Positions 22,735 to 26,560 of a DNA stretch of 26,560 nt are shown here, piece by piece. Each line of letters opens with the position of its first letter. Position 1 is the first letter of the stretch. A program made the translations under genes and the position numbers. The DNA is taken from the NCBI GenBank assembly GCA_900551445.1, contig URWA01000037.1, positions 1-26,560 on the forward strand, in the 5' to 3' direction. This DNA comes from an uncultured Bacteroides sp. (lineage in GTDB: Bacteria > Bacteroidota > Bacteroidia > Bacteroidales > Bacteroidaceae). Below the pieces are notes generated by a model. That model saw only the letters and a list, made by a program, of their open reading frames with translations. It was not told where the DNA came from and did no database searches.

Positions 22735-24534
22735 TTATTCTGCTGAAAAATCCACCATCACCTGACGGTATGTCGACAGGATACGCGACTTGGATACAAA
22801 TCCGATGTACTTGTTGTCTTCGTCCACCACTGGAAGATTCCAGGAGCCTGTCTTGTCAAACTTGTCCATCACGTTCTCCATGGAATCCGTCGTAATGATG
22901 CAAGCCTTGGGAGTCACCATAAAATTCTCCACATGATACTTGTGATACAGTTCCTGACGGAAAATAATGTTACGGATGTCGTTCAGAATTACCAACCCTA
23001 TCAGTTCATTATGCACATCCACCACCGGAAACAGATTACGGGCAGACTTTGAAATGGCCTTCACCATCTCCCCCAAATCCATATCGGGACGAACCACCTG
23101 GAAATCGGTCTCAATCACGCTCTCCATACTCATCATGGTCAGTGCAGCCTTATCCTTGTGGTGGGTAATCAGCTCGCCGCTTTTGGCCAGACGCATAGAA
23201 TAAATACTGTGCGGTTCGAATACGATAATGGTGAGGTAGGCACATACAGACACAATCATCAGCGGCAGAAACAAGTCATATCCTCCGGTCAGCTCCGCAA
23301 TCAGGAAGATACCGGTGAGCGGCGCATGCATGACACCCGACATCAGACCGGCCATCCCCATCAGGGCGAAGTTCTTCTCCGGAATGTAGGTTCCTCCCAA
23401 ATGGAACTCGTTGCAGACGTAGGAAAACACAAAACCGGCAATGCATCCCAGGAACAGACTCGGTGCGAAGATACCACCGCAACCGCCACCGCCATTCGTC
23501 GCGCTGGAAGCAAATACCTTAAACAGAATAATCAGTATCAGATACAGTACCAGCAAATGGGAGTTGCCATAAAACAAAGAATTGTTCATCACCGTATCCC
23601 AGTCGGCCGAAGAGGTTCCGTTGAGCAACAACGAGATGGTGTCGTATCCTTCACCGTAGAGCGGCGGGAACAAGAAAATCAAGATACTCAACATCGCACC
23701 TCCAATGACAAACTTCACATAAGGGCTGTTGTAACGGCGGAAAATATTTTCAATCCAGTTCATGGAGCGGGTGAAATACCATGCCACCAAACCACAGAAG
23801 ATACCCAATGCAATGGCATAGGGAATACGTTCCAGCGAGAACGGATAATCCAGGTGAAACTGGAACATGGCTTCCGTACCTGTCAGCAGATACGACACAG
23901 AAGCAGCCGTCACACTGGTAATCAGCAGAGGCAGCAACGAAGCCATGGTCAAATCAATCATCAGCACTTCCAGCGTAAACACCACACCTGCAATCGGGGC
24001 CTTGAAAATGCCCGAAACGGCTCCGGCCGCTCCACAGCCCACCAGCAACATCAGCGTTTTGTGGTCCATGCGGAAAATACTGCCCAGATTTGACCCGATG
24101 GCAGAACCCGTCAGTACAATCGGGGCTTCGGCTCCTACAGACCCACCACAACCGATGGTGATGGCAGAGGCAAAAATAGAAGACCACACATTATGCCGCT
24201 TGATACGGCTTTGCTTCCGCGATATGGCATACAGGATTTTGGTCACACCGTGGCTGATGTCATCGCGCACCACTTTGCGGATGAACAGTCCGGTCAGGAA
24301 GATACCCACTACCGGATAGACCAAATACAGCCAGTTTACACCTGTGGAATCGAAGTTCTCTGTCAGGAACTCCTTGATGTATTCCACGAGAAATTTCAAC
24401 AAAAAAGCGGCCAAGGCCGTAAAGATTCCCACCAGGAAACTTAAAATCAAGACGAACTGCTTGTCTTTTATGTGTTTCTCCCTCCAATGAAGAAATCCCT
24501 GCAGCAGTCCGTTTTTCTCATCTACCACTTTCAT
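22735..24534 (-). CDS. ClC-family chloride channel/transporter with C-terminal CBS pair
   Basis: A 599-residue ClC protein. The membrane part (about residues 25-440) has the ClC anion-selectivity segments; the gating loop reads GSVGAEAPIV at 131-140, with the external gating Glu at 136, in place of the classical GREGP. GGGGCGGIFAPSLFLG provides the central anion site. Two CBS domains occupy about 460-599 (FPVVDVHNELIGLVIL and LPVVDEDNKYIGFVSK) and probably bind adenine nucleotides. It moves chloride, or exchanges it for protons, across the inner membrane; channel versus exchanger cannot be decided from sequence. It sits between Sua5 and fmt, 12 and 16 bases from each. This reads as housekeeping co-transcription rather than shared function. 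Confidence 0.92.
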   Translation of the reverse strand: MKVVDEKNGLLQGFLHWREKHIKDKQFVLILSFLVGIFTALAAFLLKFLVEYIKEFLTENFDSTGVNWLYLVYPVVGIFLTGLFIRKVVRDDISHGVTKILYAISRKQSRIKRHNVWSSIFASAITIGCGGSVGAEAPIVLTGSAIGSNLGSIFRMDHKTLMLLVGCGAAGAVSGIFKAPIAGVVFTLEVLMIDLTMASLLPLLITSVTAASVSYLLTGTEAMFQFHLDYPFSLERIPYAIALGIFCGLVAWYFTRSMNWIENIFRRYNSPYVKFVIGGAMLSILIFLFPPLYGEGYDTISLLLNGTSSADWDTVMNNSLFYGNSHLLVLYLILIILFKVFASSATNGGGGCGGIFAPSLFLGCIAGFVFSYVCNEFHLGGTYIPEKNFALMGMAGLMSGVMHAPLTGIFLIAELTGGYDLFLPLMIVSVCAYLTIIVFEPHSIYSMRLAKSGELITHHKDKAALTMMSMESVIETDFQVVRPDMDLGEMVKAISKSARNLFPVVDVHNELIGLVILNDIRNIIFRQELYHKYHVENFMVTPKACIITTDSMENVMDKFDKTGSWNLPVVDEDNKYIGFVSKSRILSTYRQVMVDFSAE

Positions 24535-24546
24535 GAAAGGAACTAT

Positions 24547-25113
24547 TTATTCTCTAATAATCTTTACTACGCCCCCTTTACCCAGCTTGATGATGCTGGA
24601 AGGTTTCGGATGTCCGGTTTCTTCCCGGCGATAATCGACCACATAATCCACAGCCTGCTTGATTTCCTCGCTGATTTCACTGAATACAGCCGGAGCCGGC
24701 TGTCCGCTGATATTGGCCGAAGTGGACACGATGGCCTTGCGGAAACGGAAACACAACTGTTTGGAAAACTCTTCCGAAGTGACACGGATGCCTACACTGC
24801 CATCGGCAGCAATCAGATTAGGAGCCAGGTTGCGTGCCCCGTCGTAAATGATGGTCAGCGGCTTGGTTGTCATCTCAATCAAATCCCATGCCACCGAAGG
24901 TACGTCCTGCACGTAAAAATCCACTTTCACCGGACTGTCCACCAACACCAGCATGGCTTTGCTGTCGGCACGCTGCTTGATTTCAAACACGCGCTTCACC
25001 GCCTCTTCGTTCGTGGCATCGCATCCTATCCCCCACACGGTATCCGTAGGATAGAGGATCACTCCTCCCTTCTGCATCACCTCGCAGGCTTTCTTAATTT
25101 CATCTTTCATCAT
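24547..25113 (-). CDS. tsaC: L-threonylcarbamoyladenylate synthase (Sua5/YrdC/TsaC family)
   Basis: A 188-residue YrdC-fold enzyme. The N-terminal loop YPTDTVWGIGCDATN, a KQRADSKAM segment (the KxR signature region) and the STSANISG motif are the family hallmarks. It makes threonylcarbamoyl-AMP from Thr, bicarbonate and ATP, the first step of t6A37 in ANN-reading tRNAs. It lacks the extra C-terminal domain of long Sua5 proteins, so it is the short TsaC/YrdC form. The start may be the first or second of two adjacent ATGs (25113 or 25110). First gene of the tsaC-clc-fmt operon. MtaB at 3039-4355 acts on its downstream product. Confidence 0.93.
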   Translation of the reverse strand: MMKDEIKKACEVMQKGGVILYPTDTVWGIGCDATNEEAVKRVFEIKQRADSKAMLVLVDSPVKVDFYVQDVPSVAWDLIEMTTKPLTIIYDGARNLAPNLIAADGSVGIRVTSEEFSKQLCFRFRKAIVSTSANISGQPAPAVFSEISEEIKQAVDYVVDYRREETGHPKPSSIIKLGKGGVVKIIRE

Positions 25114-25167
25114 AATATCTTTAGTTTTTTGTGGTCAAAAAGTCATTAAAAGCGATTTTACAAACAG

Positions 25168-25199
25168 CAAAAATACAAATGATTTTTAGGATATCCCAA
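25168..25199 (-). promoter_or_regulatory. Promoter of the tsaC-clc-fmt operon
   Basis: Minus strand: TTG (25199-25197), a 21-base spacer, TATTTTTG (25175-25168), close to the Bacteroides consensus. It gives a leader of about 45-50 bases. It lies in the divergent gap shared with dinB. Confidence 0.65.
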
Positions 25200-25239
25200 G
25201 AATGTTTTGTTTTTTTGCAGAAAAGCTATCAGCCCTTCC

Positions 25240-26340
25240 ATGAATACCGAACGGAAAATCATTCACATAGACATGGACGCTTTCTATGCGTCGGTCGAGC
25301 AGCGTGACCATCCTGAGCTGAAAGGAAAGCCCATCGCGGTGGGTCATGCGGAAAAACGGGGCGTAGTGGCTGCCGCCAGCTATGAGGCCCGCAAATTTGG
25401 AGTACGTTCGGCCATGTCGTCTCAAAAAGCCAAGAAACTGTGCCCGCAACTGATTTTCGTAGAGGGGCGGATGGAGGTGTACAAAAGCGTGTCGGCACAG
25501 ATTCACGAGATTTTCCACGAATATACCGACCTCATCGAACCCATTTCGCTGGATGAAGCCTTTCTGGATGTCACCCACAACAAGAAAGGGATTCCCCTGG
25601 CTGTAGACATTGCCCGGGAAATCAAACAGCGTATCCGCCAGGACCTTCACCTGGTAGCCTCAGCCGGGGTGTCCTACAACAAATTTCTGGCAAAGATAGC
25701 CTCCGACTACCGGAAGCCCGACGGACTCTGCACCATTCATCCCGACCAGGCCGAAGAGTTTATCCGGCATCTGCCCATCGAAGCTTTCTGGGGAGTGGGC
25801 CCCATCACGGCCAAAAAGATGCACACGCTGGGCATCTACAACGGGGATACCCTCCGACAATGCTCCTTGGAAATGCTGCAACGGCAGTTTGGAAAGAACG
25901 GCCTCATTTATTTCAATTTCGCCCGCGGCATCGACGAGCGCCCCGTGGAAGCCGTCCGCATCCGCAAGTCCATCGGCTGCGAACATACGCTGGAAAAAGA
26001 CATCTCAGCCGAGATGGCCCTCATCATCGAGCTGTATCACGTGGCGCGTGAACTCATCGAGCGGCTGAAAGCCAAGGACTTCAAAGGAAACACCCTCACT
26101 CTGAAGGTGAAATTCGACGACTTTTCCCAAATCACCCGCAGTGTCAGTGTCAGACAACCTCTGCAACGTTTGGAAGAGATTCTTCCTTTGGCCAAACGGC
26201 TGCTGAAAGGAGTAGACCACAGCCAGCATGCCATCCGCCTGCTGGGACTGTCTGTGTCCAATCCTCCGGAAGAAAAGGAAGGAGATACTGCCCACACTTC
26301 CGGTCCCATCCAGCTGGAGCTGGAGTTTAAAGAGGAATGA
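25240..26340 (+). CDS. dinB: DNA polymerase IV (Y-family translesion polymerase)
   Basis: A 366-residue DinB. Catalytic acidic residues are in IDMDAFYASVE (D11) and SLDEAFLDVT (Asp-Glu pair); the YNKFLAKIAS motif and a helix-hairpin-helix thumb (GVGPITAKKMHTLGI) follow, then the little-finger domain. The end reads IQLELEFKEE, close to the beta-clamp binding consensus QLxLF, so clamp recruitment is intact. It performs error-prone bypass synthesis. The ATG at 25240 is used; the frame extends to a TTG at 25207 in a T-rich stretch that is more likely promoter. I see no clear LexA box in the short divergent gap. Shares that gap with the tsaC promoter. Confidence 0.96.
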   Translation: MNTERKIIHIDMDAFYASVEQRDHPELKGKPIAVGHAEKRGVVAAASYEARKFGVRSAMSSQKAKKLCPQLIFVEGRMEVYKSVSAQIHEIFHEYTDLIEPISLDEAFLDVTHNKKGIPLAVDIAREIKQRIRQDLHLVASAGVSYNKFLAKIASDYRKPDGLCTIHPDQAEEFIRHLPIEAFWGVGPITAKKMHTLGIYNGDTLRQCSLEMLQRQFGKNGLIYFNFARGIDERPVEAVRIRKSIGCEHTLEKDISAEMALIIELYHVARELIERLKAKDFKGNTLTLKVKFDDFSQITRSVSVRQPLQRLEEILPLAKRLLKGVDHSQHAIRLLGLSVSNPPEEKEGDTAHTSGPIQLELEFKEE

Positions 26341-26376
26341 ATAAGAGACTATAAATCTAATATTTTATAGTATTTC
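26341..26376. terminator. Possible weak AT-rich terminator between dinB and the edge gene
   Basis: ACTATAAA at 26348-26355 pairs with TTTATAGT at 26364-26371, an 8-bp but almost entirely A-T stem with an ATTTC tail. It lies between convergent genes and could serve either strand, but its stability is low. Confidence 0.3.
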
Positions 26377-26560
26377 TCAAAATTCCATTTTTTCTATTCT
26401 CACTCTTTTATCTTCAGACTCTGCCATATAGTGATAATCATTACTTAAATTATCAAAAATACGACATACAATAGGATGTGTATATCGTACTCTATCGGCA
26501 TATTGGTAAGCATTCGAAGAAATGCACCTTTTACACTTTGAGGTTTGGTTGTAGCTTTGC
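26377..26560 (-). CDS. Partial unknown protein, C-terminal 60 residues
   Basis: A minus-strand frame open from the window edge to a stop at 26377-26379. It gives about 60 residues with a CKRC motif (possibly half of a zinc site), a second Cys at PIVCRIFD, and an acidic/basic tail AESEDKRVRIEKMEF. The composition is protein-like, not low complexity. The DNA is clearly more A/T-rich than the neighbouring genes, which may mean horizontally acquired sequence or simply a variable gene. The gene begins beyond the window. I do not recognise the family. Confidence 0.55.
   Translation of the reverse strand, partial: QSYNQTSKCKRCISSNAYQYADRVRYTHPIVCRIFDNLSNDYHYMAESEDKRVRIEKMEF

Noticed and set aside
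1..26560. CRISPR arrays, insertion sequences, tRNA or rRNA genes, phage genes
   Set aside because: I looked for regularly spaced repeats, terminal inverted repeats with transposase frames, cloverleaf-like GTTCRANNC segments and integrase or capsid motifs, and found none. The absence call is by eye only.

Overview
The window looks like chromosomal core DNA of a gut Bacteroidales species, most likely Bacteroides or Phocaeicola. Supporting signs are the rprX-rprY two-component pair, an EF-G paralog with a degenerate GTPase centre, a DUF4827 lipoprotein, an rpsF-rpsR-rplI operon without ssb or priB, repeated TAnnTTTG -7 promoter boxes (the Bacteroides sigma-ABfr type), and few Shine-Dalgarno sequences. 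I saw no insertion sequence, CRISPR array, tRNA, rRNA or integrase. Only the last ~180 bases (an AT-rich partial gene) look accessory.

Layout, left to right. 75-2014 (+): a DUF2520 Rossmann protein, a KdsC-type KDO-8-P phosphatase and a Maf nucleotide pyrophosphatase in one operon. Its terminator lies inside the 3' end of the convergent gene. 2011-4355 (-): a family 2 glycosyltransferase and the tRNA methylthiotransferase MtaB, overlapping by 4 bases. 4660-4860 (+): a small repeat-bearing lipoprotein, then a strikingly G-poor stretch between two facing terminators. 5182-6269 (-): rpsF, rpsR, rplI. 6472-7280 (+): a MarR regulator with a 12-bp palindrome at its start site, and a 58-residue two-helix membrane protein. 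7365-9617 (-): rprX-rprY. 9884-12043 (-): the EF-G2-like paralog. 12260-13393 (+): HemW. 13737-15816 (-): glmM-type mutase and the DUF4827 lipoprotein. 15925-19644 (-): rpe, comEC, nrnA. 19718-21571 (-): an ECF sigma factor followed by a protein with a predicted inner-membrane helix and an outer-membrane beta-barrel. 21747-25113 (-): Sua5/TsaC, a ClC channel with CBS domains, fmt. 25240-26340 (+): dinB. 26377-end (-): partial unknown gene.

Much of the window serves translation: three ribosomal proteins, the EF-G paralog, formyl-Met-tRNA synthesis, and both ends of the ms2t6A37 tRNA pathway (Sua5 makes the t6A precursor, MtaB methylthiolates t6A). Envelope functions form the second theme: KDO, GlcN-1-P, glycosyl transfer, lipoproteins and the sigma/trans-envelope anti-sigma pair.

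The most notable system is the sigma plus trans-envelope anti-sigma pair at 19718-21571. It matches the Dma/Das type reported in B. thetaiotaomicron, in which one polypeptide links the outer membrane to a cytoplasmic sigma factor. Second is the EF-G paralog, whose catalytic His is replaced and whose promoter is flanked by a long inverted repeat.
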